64,000 nt of DNA from Diphasiastrum complanatum. Taxonomy: Eukaryota > Streptophyta > Lycopodiopsida > Lycopodiales > Lycopodiaceae. Both the position numbers and the translations under genes were made by a program. Positions 11,089 to 26,000 of this stretch are shown here, in pieces (position 1 is the first letter of the stretch; each line of letters opens with the position of its first letter). The notes below the pieces were generated by a model. It had not been told where the DNA came from. It made no database searches and was given only the letters and a program-made list of their open reading frames with translations. The DNA lies in contig CM055097.1 in NCBI GenBank assembly GCA_029204225.1, positions 25,885,039 to 25,949,038 of the forward strand, given 5' to 3'.

Positions 11089-14000
11089 CTGCAAAAATGC
11101 CAATATTTCCATTTAACTATCTTTGAGCTCATAAACCCGTCATACTACTCTTACAGCCGAAGTTTAACATGTAGTGGATTCGTTGATGACTAGGGGTTCA
11201 GGTAATGAGGAAATAGGGGAAAATTGATATAATTTGGAACAGTGCTGTTGAGCTTATCATTAAAAGACAACTTAGAGAAATTCTAAAACAAGACTATCAA
11301 TGCCAGGGTGGACTTATAAATTGGAACAAAAGCTGAAACTGGAGACATGGAGACCAAGATGGGGTCAAGTAAGTTGAGAATACATCATCTAGATGCAGAT
11401 CAAGCAAAAGCTCAATAGAACAAATCACCAGGTTCTCACAATGAAAACACTAATAGCTACATGAATCTAAAGCTTCCTACACTTAGCAAAGTTTAACCTT
11501 AGATTCTTCGCTCTCCAAGCTTCAAACCAAAGACCTCACAATTGAGTTCACATGCGCTGGTTTTACAGTATGCTTATGTACAACTAGCATGTCAGTTTAT
11601 CTCTTAAGGCTCATGTGATCAGGAGGTGCAGGAATGAGGTGAGACCATCGGGTTCAGAAAACCCCAAAGGTTCTTAAGCTTGCACAAGATGGACTTGGAA
11701 AATGCCAAGAAGTGAGTGAATTGGTTACTGTAAAAAAATGCATATCATTAACATGAGCATTGTCAAAATAGTTGCAAGACATCTTAAGTATGCAGTTCAT
11801 TGGCCTCCAACTGAAGAACAATAAGACACATTGAACTGTCAGGAGCCAATTTTTTAGCAAGTTCCCACCAGAAACCACCATAAATTATGTATCTTTGTTA
11901 AGGCTAATTATCAGACCCTCGATTTGAATGATCTCGAAAAGGATTAGCTCATGACAGTAAGAGGCTCTGACGGTATGTACAACTGGCCAAGCAGTGTAAT
12001 TGTGGAAGATGATCAACAACTATTGGGGATGCTAGTATACAACACAAGGGCGATTTCAAAGACAATGGCATGATGAAAATAAACGTCTTTTTCCTTCTAT
12101 GGATTGGGCTACTGTTGTTGCTTACACCCAAGTTGTGGCAAATGCACCTAGAAAACAGATTGAAGGATTAAGATTTTATCATCTTGTGTACGATGTTTTC
12201 TATATACAGCCCCTAGAAATATTGGGAACATGGATTTAAATTCCTTAGAGACCAGACAAAAATACTGAGCTGAAAGAAAAGCTCTGTATGGACATTGATA
12301 GGGACAACAGCTGTGGTGGAACAGGAAGGAAGCAAATTTTATCAAGAAGAAAGCGGTAACTATTGTCGATAGCTCGTTTTAAGGTTGACACAAATAGTGC
12401 AGAAGCTTAATACTAGATCACAGGGAAGACAAAATTAGTGGTTCAGGTTTGAGAGATTCAAAACATGGATGCCAAAGGTGGTGGGCTTAAGCACCAGCTA
12501 CAAGGCGAGGATAAGCAAGACCATGTTTGATCAAGGTTAAGAACTTGATCTTGTATTATTAGTACTAGACTAGAAAATGGTTATCACTAAATTGAAATGG
12601 TTGCCATAGAGAAATGCCAAAATCCTACTAGACAGGACAACGATGACAATAAATAACATCAGTAAAGGGAAGATTTATTGAGGTTGTAGGAGTGATAGAT
12701 CGAGATTGTAGATGCAAGAGACGTCAGTATAGACCCCTCAAATATGGATAAAATATTTGACAATGCCATGTTGCTTAAAAAGGGGAAATATGTAGAAACA
12801 AAAGACTGGACCGTACAATATTCAGATCAAGTTGTTGTATGAAGACCCAAGACAAAATGTTGCATTCTACTATGAAGGCAGAGAGGGTAAGTGCAGAAAA
12901 CTAGCAGTAGTTTTTACTTCCAGACTTAATCAGCAAGACTGAAAAGCTCACATAGTTAATGAACATTACGATTCAAAAGAGATTAACTCTTGCTTGGCAT
13001 ATCTGTGGGTCAAGGTCAAAACAACATTTCTGCAGCTGAAGACAGGCTAGCAAGGCTTGACTTTTGTTGGAGATTTTGCAAGATCCACTTTGAACGCACA
13101 ACCAAATAACACCAAAAATTCGTCTTTTTGTCATCAATTAAATACTGGAACACAGAGGAACTCATATATTCATTCTCCATGACAATGTTTTGTGATGGTC
13201 CAAAACTAAAAGGAAGAACCAACTTTTCTGACCAGAAAATTTCTCTGTTTCAGAAATGAGATATGCAAGGAAGGATGCTACTCGACAATAACAAGTTCAT
13301 GGAGTTCATAGTGGGTCAATTATACCCTAGAAGACTTAACAACCAATCTGTATCAAAGTGCTAGAAAAATCTTCTCATTAAATCACACAGCACAATTTAC
13401 ATATATTAACTCTGCTTTTGATATTGGGTTGATACATTTCTAGACGATCATTCTTTGAGAAGCTCTTGAATCTACCAGGGCTCAGTAAGCCTTAACCTTT
13501 CTTACTCTCTGATTTGATATAAGAATGTGCTATTCCAACAATATTACAATCAAAGGAGCAATAATCATCCTTAAATATAGCTAGCTTGTCATAAAGGCGT
13601 ATTTAGTTAAGGCCTTCAGATTTCTTTGCTATGCTATTCTAGATCTGTCAAAGAACTTTTTCAAAGTAGCATTCATCCACTTCTCTACAATGGAATTGAT
13701 AATATGCTGCTAAGTGAACTCAGAAGTGTCTCACTGCTTAAATAATATTCAACCTTACTAAGAACAATACGGTAAACCTTAGGCATGAATAGCCCTACTA
13801 TAACTTTTAAGATAAATGAGAGACACACACACATACACACCTGAAGGTGTATCAATGTTTGCCTGCACTTCGTCTTCATCAATCAAACTGTCCAAAACAA
13901 ACCCATATACATTATACCAATTATTAAAGTCAATGTTGAGCCATGTTACCTAGAGCACATCTTTAAATAACTGCGTACATGCCAATTACCTTATATTCCA

Positions 14001-17000
14001 TTCATTATCTTCATGCAGTGCAACTTTTGAAACAAGCGCAGCATTGGCGAGTTCAGCTTCTGCTCTAGCCTTCTCTAAGGCATCACGAAATGGCTTATTT
14101 TCTGCATATTCACACTGCCACAAACACCAGGAATTTCCATGTTTGAACACAAATAAGTAATTATTTTGAAAGACATATAAATGAATGATGTGCATGAAAA
14201 GCATAAGAAATATTTGAGCGCAAGCTTTATTATAGAGGCATCACACATCGCCATGAATTACGTTACCATTAAAGCATACTGAACTATGGAAGTAGTACTC
14301 TAGAATGATTTCTTTATCACAAAAATTGGACCCTTGGTAGCCCAAGGATGAATCAACCTTTACAATTACAATTACCAGTGATCTATTTTTTTCTCGTATT
14401 CCAATGATGTTTTTTAAGTGACATGGGAGCCTTCACAGATGAAAGTCTTTGTAAGTACCAAGAATGGTATATAATAGAGCAATATAAAATATGTACAAAG
14501 TCGGTTTTTTGGTCATACAAGTGTACAATACATCTCTGTAACAAAAGCAAGGACTAACAATCCATCTCTGTAACAAAAGAAAAGCTAAACAAGGATTAAC
14601 AATTTGAACAATATAAAGCACTAACTCTTTCTTAACAAAGAACAACTCTAGTATACCGTGAGGTACAAAAACAAAAAACATGATCATCTCAAGAGGCTCA
14701 TCATGAATGGACGGTCAGAATAAATAATGCTGCGATGCTAACTAAAGATGTCCAATGTGTACGCAGCGCAGGATCTGTCCTAAAATGAAAATATTTTGTT
14801 AAGATTCATGGAGAAGGTTTTCTACCTGAGAACTTGTAGAAATTTGAAACCAAAGCCCTAACTGAGCAATAGCAAGAGAAATCTCCACAATCATAAGCTA
14901 CCAAATTAGGAGCCTTAGTGGCCATTTATACTAATCATAAGCTATCCACCTTCAATTAACTGGAGAGAAGTATAGATATTTAAATCTTAGGGCTCAAATT
15001 AGGAACCATGTAAGATAGTGTTCCTAAGCTTGTCAAATGTAATAAAAAGTGTGTCCAGTGATAATAAAGTCGAATAACATCCTAATACCTAAAAAGCAAT
15101 ATAAAAATATATGATGTATGTGTGATGCCTATCGTTACGTCCATGTCTAATTACCGAGAATTTGGAATAATCCTACACATGAGCAGTAGGCCTCTAGTTG
15201 TTGAGTTTATAAGTTATGCCTCAAAATTCCATTCAAGGCCAAATTTGTAGTTAATAACCTTGGGAGGGCCCAGGCACCCCAATTGTAACAGGTGGAGCAG
15301 TACATCATGTTTGAGGATAATTTGCACAATGAGAGGTATCAACAATAACTCTAGTTGTGTTTGGTATGTAGTGGGGTTGCATCGACACATGCACGAGCAC
15401 TTCGGGGCCTATATAGGAAGTATAAGAACTCACCCTCCTGAGCTTTCGGCTTTTGGTTACCAAGTTCCTTACCTCATTAACATTCAGACACCATGGCTCG
15501 GGGATGAAGCTATTGTTGTTTGATCTCTAGCTTTTAATCAGTTGGGTGGTTTGGCTCCACTGTCACTCCTTTTGGTGCTTTGTAAGCAAGATCTATAGGT
15601 GTTATTCTTTATATTGGCATCAGAGCTAGAGCTCACATCAATCAAAAGGTAAGCTGTGGTTGCTTTTCCTCAGATTTTGGTAAGAAATCATTGCTTTTTT
15701 CTTCTTCACAGTTGGTGGTAGATTCCTTCATAAGTGGTGTAGCATACTATCCCTATGGAAGTGGGGGCCATTCCAAAAGTTAGTCGTATCTATCGTTGCA
15801 ATCCGAAGGAGAACAGGGCACCAAAAGGACAATGACGGGGGTAGATTCCTTCGTAAGTGGTGTAACATACTATTCCTATGGAAGTGAGGGCCATTCCAAA
15901 AGTTAGTCGTTTCATCGTTGCAATCTTAAGGAGGACAGGGCACCAAAAGGACAATGACTGGGGACAATATGGTGAGTCACGTCTTGTACTGGTGGTAATG
16001 AAGTAAAAAACAAACGAAAACTCACGTAAAAGGTCAAAAATCACCTAAGATATAAAGCAGTGAGGTGGATGCATTGGATATCTAAATTAGGAAAGAGGGA
16101 GAAATAGGTCTCAAATTTAGTAACTCAATTCTCTAATTCATTTCCATCAAGAGAGCTAGAATAAACAAAGATCTAGACTTTCTCGCAAAAATCACGAGTA
16201 GGAGAGGCTATAGAAATGTGGATCAACGATAGTAGAGGTGGAACTTGGAGTGACAATTTGTGCCTCAAGTTGATCAAATCAGGAGCCAAACTCATCAAAG
16301 CAGGCCCCAGACTCTTGTCGCATAAGCTGAAATTGCTAAAGAAGGGTGTCCATAGCAGAAGGCTGAGGAGTCTTGTCAGTGTCAGAAATTACAGATGCAA
16401 AGGCCACACAGGTCATGATAGGAAGAATGCGGAAGAGCACAAACCTGAGCGAGAGGACACTGGTGATTGCCTCAACGTAGGCTCTCAAATCCAGCCAAGA
16501 TAGCTCATTGAAAATGGTGGTAAAAAGAGTGAAAATGTCCCTTGAAAATCCGCAAAGGATGCGAAGAAAAAGGGCTCGAATCTAGTGATGGAAGCCTCAA
16601 GATGGAGCGCCAAAAACCATATAGATCAATGTGTATGGTGGCTGAAAAACCAGCAAGAGTAGCCTCAAAAAGGAGCGCTCGAAACTCAAAAAAAAAGGTG
16701 GAAAGGTGGCTGGAAAATCCAGTGATGGTAGCCTCTCGTAGTAGCACTGAAAACACTGAGAAATGGTAGGAGAAGCCTAAAGCCAAAGTTCTAATTGAGA
16801 AATGGTAGGAGTCGTCCCCAAAATCATATGCTACCAAATGAGGAGTCTTAGTCGCCATATGTACTAGTCATAAGCCACCTTCCTCCAAATTCACAGGAGG
16901 GAAATACTGAAATTCAAATATTCGGCCCAAATTAGGAACCATGTAAGAGTATTCTTGGGCCTCCCAATAAAATGTGCATGTCCACTGCTAATAAAGTCAA

Positions 17001-20000
17001 ACAGCATGCTAATCCTGAAAGCGATATAAAAATAAATGACGCCACTATTACGATGTATCAATGATGTCTGTAATGGCCATCATATGGATATGTATGTCCA
17101 TAACAAAAGCTTTGAAAGATCCACATTGCTAGTGTGTCACACCTTTAATGCGCAAAGTTTCAACTAGTCATGCAAGAGAGTCAACTTGTTTTGTTGCTTT
17201 CATGGAGGCACACACCTAGTTAGCCTACACCAAGCATGAAGGCATAGAGAATTGATTATGAGGTCGAGCCAGACATGGAAGACTTCTATATGTTTTGTGT
17301 AATATAGACTGCATAGGTAGAGCACCTACCTACATGTAGTTTCTTCTACCATACATCTCTCCAAAGCTTTAGCAACATAAAAAGACTCCTCAAAGTATTT
17401 ATTTTAGCAACAGGTGCAAAAGTATCTTCGTAGTCAATTCCTTCCCTCTGAGCATATCCTTTGGCTACTAATCTGGCTTTATACTTATCTATAGAACCAT
17501 CAGACTTAAACTTGGTTCTATAAATCCACTTGCAACCAATTGGTTTCTTACCTACTGGAAGTTCAACAAGATCCCATGTCTCGTTTTTCATAATAGAACT
17601 GTATTCCTCATCCATAGCAGTCTTCCAAACTTGTTCCTTTGTAGCATCTTCATAAAATAAAGGATCCTCTGAATCCAACACTGAAGCCATAAATGCAGAA
17701 TGCGTTTCTTCACCATCTTCACAATAGTTGACACTTGAACGTGTCAATCTCTTAGCTCCTTGTTGACTCGATTCTCCCTCATCCAAAATTTGACTATCTT
17801 GTATAGTCTCACAATACCATCTTGGTAATTTCTTTGAAGGTGACGTAGAAGGAGAATAAGTATCAAATTCTTGACCTTTCCTTACGTTTACCAAGATCCA
17901 CCTGTGTACTCACCCTTGGTACAATTTGTGTAGAAGCTGTATCACATGGACCTGTATCTTCCTGAACATCATCTATAACACGAGTTTTTGATGTAGGAGA
18001 AAATACATCCTCATGAACTTCTAGGTTAGAAGACTCACTTTCTTCAAACACAACATCCCTGCCCATAATCACCTTGTTACTGGTAAGATTATAAAGGCGA
18101 TATGCTTTCTCTTCCTCATAACCCAGGAATAAACACTTGATTGCCTTTGAATCAAGTTTTTGACGATTATCTTTAGGAACGTGAGCATATGCAATACAAC
18201 CAAAAACTCGTAGATGATCCACTTTAGGTTTTATACTTGTGAAAGCTTCTTCTGGAGTTCGATTGAGAATGGCTTTTGTAGGACTTCTGTTGAGTAAGTA
18301 AACTGTTGTACAAACTGCTTCGCCCCACAAATGATTCTTGAGGTTCTTACCTCGTAGCATGCTTCGAGCACTCTCCACAATAGACCTTTCTTTCTCTCGG
18401 CTACTCCATTATGCTGTGGTGTATCTGTCGAAGCAAATTGTCTCTTGATATCTTTGCAGAATTCCTGGAACTCTGCAGATATGAACTCACCTCCCTTATC
18501 TGAACGTAGAATCTTGATTTGCTTTCCTGTTTGCTTCTCAACAAGTGATTTGAACTGAGTAAAGAACTTAAAAGCTTGACTCTTATACTTCAGCAAGTAT
18601 ATCCATACTTTCCTGGAAAAATCATCCACGAATATCATGAAGTAAGATGCTCCCCCTATAGACTCAGTCTGCATGGGACCACATAAGTCTGTATGAACAA
18701 GCTCCAAGATCTCCTTGGCTCTATATGCTCCATCCTTAGGAAACTGCATACGATGATGCTTGCCCATAACACATCCTTCACAAATTTTTTCCGAAGATAC
18801 AATATTAGGTAATTTTATTACCATATTATTGTCTTTTAGAACCTGTAAGCTTTTATAGTTCAAATGTCCAAACCTTTCATGCCACATCCTGCTCTCCATG
18901 CCATCAGAAGCTGCACAAACCTGATGATCCGATGTAGATGCATCAAGTTTATAAAGTCAACCTTCCAAAGATCCTTTGACCACAACTTTGTAACCTTTGT
19001 TTTTGTCTTTGATAAGACACTTCTGATCATCAAACTCAACTTTCATATTCTGTTTAGTTATAGCAGAAACTGAAAGTAAATTCTTCTTTAAGCCTGGAAC
19101 ATAGAGAACATTCTTAATTTTTCCTCTATTCCTTGAAGGTAAATGTACTCTCACTATACCTCTACCTTTGATGTCGTAAGAAGAATTGTCTCCAAGCTTG
19201 ACATGTACATTTACACTAGTGTCATCAAACTGTGTAAACAACTCACGATGTGGTGTCATATGTTGCGTTGCTCCAGAATCAATGTACCAACAATCATTAG
19301 AGTTCTTTGATGTTGAAGTTGAGAATAACTCATAGCATCCCACAGCTTCACTTTTGTCTTCGTCTTCAGTGAAGTTGCCTGACTGCTTCTTCTTGTCCTG
19401 GATAGCCTTCTTTTTCCTGCACTCAAACGCAAAGTGACCATATTTACCACAAAAGTTACAATTCCCATTTCTCTTTGGATTGGACTTCAAATTGTCTCCT
19501 TTTTCCGAATTGTCCTTGCTTTCCTGATACTGATCCTTTTTACCTCCTTTCTTCTTGCCCTTCTTACCTTGATTCTTGGTAAAGCAACCCAACTCCTTGA
19601 AATCTTCCCTAGACATCAAGTTTTGTCTTCGTAACTCTTCTTGAAGTAGCAACCCATTTAGCTCGTCGAATGTTGGTTCCCTCAAACTCAGTGTCATAAC
19701 GAAGTTTTGATATTGAAATGGTAAGCTATTCAAATTTGTACAAGAGTATTATCAAGTACAATTTCTCCTATAGAAGACAACTGATCTCTTAGATCCTTCA
19801 GCCTGGAAATAGAATCCGTAATGGATTCTTCTGATTCCATTTTCAAGCTATGAAGTTAGAACAATGCTCGAGACTTACTCACCGTTTCATATGTATTCCT
19901 AAGGATATCCCATGCATCCTTAGGCCCGACTGCATTCCTGATCAGAGGAATAACCTTATCCTTCTATCTTGATCGTTGAGACCGTGAGCCATCACCTCTT

Positions 20001-23000
20001 GTCCCATGACAATTTCCCAATAATCTTTGTGCTGAAGTATATTCTGAAGTTTGAACTTCCACAACCTGTAGTTAGATCCATCTAACTTGCTTGACTCCGG
20101 TAAAACAGATTCATGCAGACTTCCCATCTTTGTCGTACAAAAATGATAGGATTTCTACGAGGGATATGACTGCATGCAACAATCTATTAATTGTCACCTT
20201 CCCTGGATACCACCTGTCCAGATACTACCACCCTTAGTTGCTGCCGATTTGGATAACACCTGCCCGGATCCTGTCTATCTGATTGCAGCCTGTTCCAGAT
20301 AGAACCTGTCTAGTTCTGATCTGATCTGTCCTGGTTCTAACTTCTTCAAATAACGCCTGTTCTGATCGCTACCTTTGAACTGACCTCCCTCAATTGATGC
20401 TTATCCTGAATTTGATCTTGACCTTTGCAGATGTTGCTATCCCCAGGTAGAACCTACACTGGTTGTTGCCATCCTCAGCTCTTGCCTTCAGCAGCTGCTG
20501 CCGTCCTCAGATGATGCTATATCAGTTGTTGCCTCCATTGCTGCAGATATAACCTGCACAAGTTGTTGCCTATCCTGACCTGATCTTGCCGCCCTCAGAT
20601 GCGCATGCACCAACCGTTCTGAATGATCTTTGATGCTGTCCTGGATGCTGCCTTCCTTAGCTACACCTGTCTTAGGTGCTACCACTCTCAGAACTGCCTG
20701 CGCCAGATGCTGCCTCCACCAGAATTGCCTGCGCCAGATGCTGCCTCCGCCAGAACTGCCTACGCCAGATGCGTAGAATCGTAGTGATTCACAAATCAGA
20801 GTAGACTAATCTTATTAGTACTCATGCGAAACATCAATCACAATATGAAGAAGAGAGACTGCAAGAAGCTATGCTTCATAAACTAAAAACTGAGATAACA
20901 ATGGAGGTGGGCGCCCATCTGCTCTTATAGAGACTGCCCATACTCAAAAGCAAAAGCTATCCTTCTACAATAGCAATTGGAATGGTAATTATGAAGTCTT
21001 AAAAGAGAAATCTATGCTATCTTAGTTAAAATAGATTTCTATACTAGTCTAGCAAAATTGGTACTAACTTAGGTACCTACACTAAAAATAGATAGTACCT
21101 ATACTAAAAATACATATAGGGCTTCTAGCACGCAGTCTGGCCTCTACAATTAATTAATTAACCATTAATTCCTAACACTCAGCTAGAATACCTATGATAA
21201 ATAAACTGAGTTTTACTCAGATTCGTAATGAGCTTTGAGAATCCTTGTGATATGGCCATATTCGGTTAAGGACCTCAAATAGTCCTAAAATGCTAGACCG
21301 GCCCTCCAGTGTTCTAGATTATTGGTCACGCCTAGATTTTATTCCACGTCAAGGCCTGTTGGTGACTAGTAAGCTTGAGAGGACCCAGTCACTCTAATTG
21401 AGACATATGGAGTAGTGCATGTACATGTGACTGATATAGGCAGGAGGTATGCATGTAGAGCTGTAACCTATTTATAGTTGACTTGCATGGGGATTGCATG
21501 TGCTCATGCATAGGATCCTACTCTCTATATTTCGAGGTAGTGATTATTCCGTCGACGACTTGGTCTAGGTTACCTGAGCTGTCACATTGGCATGGCTTGG
21601 GGGCTAGATCCAGGAGGATTCTCCAAGAGGGATCTAGGACTGGTTGGGTGGTTTTGCTCCACAGTCTCTCTTGTGTTTTCCTATCCTCATCTTAGGGGAT
21701 TCTCCCTAGTGGTCTTTACATTGGTATCAGAGCCCGGCTAAGATGCAGTTTTTGGAGGGGATGGAGAGGAATTCTACATCAAATGGGAATTGGAACGCAC
21801 TTGGATTTATGTCCCGGATGGTGTGCTGTTTTTTCAAGGGAAATTGGGTTTGGATTCACTAATTCTTGTTTGAAAGAGTGCTCATCTCCTTGTTTGATTC
21901 TGTGTAGAGATGCTTGGGAATTGTGTGAATTCATTCTTATGGTTTCTGAAGCCTTGAGAAAGTTTCCGTTTGAAGTAGAATGATGTGCAAGAGTAGATCC
22001 ATTTCTTAGTTTAAATCTGTTTTTTGAATGAACAATTTGCATGAATCCATACTGTTTAGACAGATTAAATTCAGGTTAGTAGCAGTTGGTTTGTTGATAG
22101 ATTGATGATGTATCCTGAATGAATGAACTAATTGTTGTTGTGAATCTTGAATTTAATGTTTGCACGTGAGGATTTGAGCTATTTTCTAGAAAGATCCTCT
22201 TGTATTTAATGCAAATCTGTAAAACATAGAATGGAAATGGCAAGTTGCCCATCCTCTGGGAAAATAGATATACAAACGGATTTTGGATACATGCAGTAAG
22301 AAACCCTGTGAAACATTCCTTGGAATGTTGCTCACTGCTTTTGAAGAGTGTAACCCTGTAGTTAATTGCTTTATGCTTTCTACTTTTGAAGAGTGTAACC
22401 CTGCAGTTAATTGCTTTCTGCTTTACTCTCGGCCTGGTAATTGACCAGTGAGTGCTTCTATCCTTATCTCAACTCTGTTGGTTTCCTGAAAAACGATGTA
22501 GATCCCAAGCAGTGTTTGGAACCTGTTGGTTGATTCAGTCGTGAAGCCATGTTTGATGTGATCTGCCTGGAAACTAATTGGTTCCCACTTGGGGTATGGG
22601 ACATCAGTGATTTCAAAGAGGAAATTCTTGTGTGAGAATGATCTGTAGGCCAGTGGTTAGTATTTACATTAATAGTAATGCTAACGGTTGAAACCATTAA
22701 TTAAAACTTGTTTAGGGTATTTGGAGAGGTTATGAGATATAGATCCGGATCCCTCAATGGTATCTCATAAATTCCAAATCAGAAACCCTTAAGAACTATT
22801 TCTCTTTTATTTTAAAACCTCTACTTTTTAGAAATCTCTTAAATACAAGACAATTGGATTGAGAATCATATAATCCCTTCCAGTGTAGAACTAGGTTCTG
22901 AAGGACTATTTAAGTTATATGAATTCATGCTTCCATTTCAGGTTTGTGAATATAGCTCAGAATCAATTAATGTTTCAATTGATTAAGTGGAATTTAGACT

Positions 23001-26000
23001 TCCTAGCCCAAATGATTATCTCTATTTGATAGTTGATTGTTGAGAGTAATGTTTCTATCACTCGGGACAAGATATTTAATGATTTTAAGGAAAAAGTCCG
23101 GTTTGTAATAGTATTGAATACTCATTACTGACTTTTTCAAATCTTTGATATCTTATACGTTGTCTCCTGAGAACTTTTTAATCGAAATTATGGAATTTCT
23201 TTAAAAAGGGGGAGAAGAAAATGATAGGAATAAGACTTTCATGGGATCAAGCAGTTGCATAGATTTCTTTGGGTGCAATGGTGGAACTATCCAGAGGTAT
23301 AGAGGAAATCTCTAGTGATTGTTTTGAATAATCTGGAACTAGAGTAATTTTGGGGGTTTTTGAGCTGTGAGATATTCATGAATATGGAAAGTAATGGTAA
23401 AGATTAAATTTGGTTCACTGACTGGCTACCAAGTACCATTTTGTTATGGATTGGATCAGTGGAAGAAAGCTTTAATCTTAACCTTATATCCAAAGATGTA
23501 TGTATAAGTCAACCTAATCTTGGTTTGTGTGAAGTAGGTTGAATGATTGAAGGAATTTTGTTAATAAAAGTATGATGGTTGGAAAACTTGTGATGTGGAA
23601 TTGTTCACTTCAGAGATTTCCCAGATATGTTACTTACTCAAGAGAAATAGAATCTTCTGTAGCTGAGTTACAAGATTCTCAGTGATATATGTAAGTAACA
23701 TATGCAGATTTTGGAGGAATCTGCCAGATAGGGACATATGTGTTTATGTACTGGGTCATAGTGAGATTATTCTCATATGTGCACGATTAATCTTGTGTGG
23801 ATCTACTATGTATTCCTGGTTACTAAGGTTATCTGGTGCACTTAACCTAGTTGATGAACATAGACATATAATCAAGTATTGTGTTTGACAATTACTTGCA
23901 GAGTTAACGATCTGTTCTGATAGATCTATTGGTTAACTTAAAAGTGATTTGGATATGGATCTAAATGTGTTGTTATACTAGTACAATTGAATTCTTCACC
24001 TAGACATTTAAGATTTCTAGATCATGAGCAATTAACTTGAGTAGTTGATTTACTCCTGTGGAAGTTAATTGATAAAACGGACAGTGTGAAGAGAATTCAC
24101 CGAAAACTCTTTGTTTTGTGTGTATTGCTTGTAAGACACATAATTTATGAGTCATTCAGATTCGTTAAGGAATTGTGTGCATAGGATACCGATTTCTTGG
24201 ATGAGTATTTCTCAGTTGAGAAATAGACTTGATTCATTAGTGATAGTATCCCAGTGAGCTCAATTGGATACTGGATCCTAATGGTTCCGAGAATGTTAAA
24301 CTGAATTTTGGGAATTCTGCAGAACTTTGTAATCTCTAGATGATGTTCTAGGAGATTGTATAAAGTTTATATTGTTAAAGATAAATGTTATAATAGTCTT
24401 TAATTACTTGGTTGATTGTTGAATTTGGAACTCATAATTTGGTTAAGAATTGGTTTTAAAGAATATTCTTGGAATCCAGTGATTTTCCTTGTGGAAAAGA
24501 TTTCAGAATGATTCTTATATTTCCTGAGTTGTATGTTGTACATATACTCCAGTATCTTCCAATGATTAAGTATGGTTTTGGAATCCTGTAAATTATGATT
24601 GACGAATCATAAGATTCTAAATGTTTATGATTGACGGATCATTAATTGATACTCAAAAGTCATTTGAAGATTATAGGGAAATGTGAGGATTCTTAAGATA
24701 ATGAGTAATTCTTGATCAATTGCGTAAGTCAAGGATTTAGATCTGTTATTTGAACTCTAAATTCCTTTACTCCAGTGCATACTTGAGATTGTATGGATCT
24801 CATAGGCCTTTCCATTAAGTAATTGGTTACTTATGAGGAATTGCTTTCTTTACAGATTGTAGTCTATAAGTGCTTGTATTACATGTTTTCTTTTTCCCGT
24901 TCTGAGGACAGAACCTGTTTAAGGGAGGAAGAATGTTATGGCCATATTCGGTTAAGGACCTGAAATAGTCCTAATATGGTAGACCGGCCCTCCAGTGTTC
25001 AAGATTATTGGTCACGCCTAGATTTTATTCCACGTCAAGGCCTGTTGGTGACTAGTACGCTTGAGAGGACCCAGACACTCTAATTGAGACATATGGAGTA
25101 GTGCATGTACATGTGACTGATATAGGCAGGAGGTATGCATGTAGAGCTGTAACCTATTTATAGTTGACTTGCATGGGGATTGCATGTGCTCATGCATAGG
25201 ATCCTACTCTCTATATTTCGAGGTAGTGATTATTCCGCCGACGACTTGGTCTAGGTTACCTGATGAGCTCTTCTGCTCTTGCTGTCACATTGGCATGGCT
25301 TGGGGGCTAGATCCAAGAGGATTCTCCAGGAGGGATCTAGGATTGGTTGGGTGGTTTTGCTCCACAGTCTCTCTTGTGTTTTCCTATCCTCATCTTAGGG
25401 GATTATCCTTAGTGGTCTTTACACCTTGCATTATGTAGATCCATACAGGCGGGATGTCCAGTTCTCCCTTGGTGGAAGTCTTTCTACGATTTCCAGTTGA
25501 CTCAAAAACCGTAAAAACAGGAGTGTGTGCTAAGTTATCTCCTAGGTTTTGAGGTTCGTTTACCAGTGTTAGGAGATTAGGCGAAGTTACCTATGAACTA
25601 GAACTCCCTAGCAATACTAGTCGCGTCCAGTATTTCATGTTAGTCAATTACGGAGAACCTTCACCAAATTAGATAATCTGGTAGGGGACAATGTTCTAGT
25701 CACTCCATTCGATTCCCAACAGCTTCCACATGAACCTGAATGTATTCTTGATTCTTGAGAGACTCAGACATGTCATACCTTGTATCAAGAATATAGCACC
25801 AAACACTTAGCTACGGGATACCGCCCATTTATGCAGATGTATGGTTACCAGCCACGCTCGCCAACAGGTATAGGGTTTCAACACAAGAAAGTTGATGTAG
25901 CTGAAAATTCTCTTGAAGACCTAAACCAAATGATAGAACATGCTAAGAAAAGTATTAGACAAGCCCTGGATCGAGTAAAGCATTATGCAAAACTACACAG

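Larger units (their letters stand above)
21248..25423 (+). mobile_element. Intact non-autonomous LTR retrotransposon (LARD type)
   Basis: A structurally complete element: LTRs at 21248-21720 and 24934-25423, 5-bp target-site duplication CCTTG (21243-21247 and 25424-25428), primer site TTGGTATCAGAGCCCGG starting at 21721, and polypurine tract AAGGGAGGAAGAA just before 24934. By eye the LTRs differ at about 13 positions plus one 17-bp indel near 25265. The 3.2-kb interior has no open frame above about 90 codons and no retroelement motif on either strand, so it depends on another element's proteins. The last bases before the 3' LTR (TTCTGAGGACAGAAC) match the Gypsy end at 51685, which points to a Ty3/Gypsy parent. 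It lies in UBA5 intron E-D, antisense to the gene. Confidence 0.9.
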
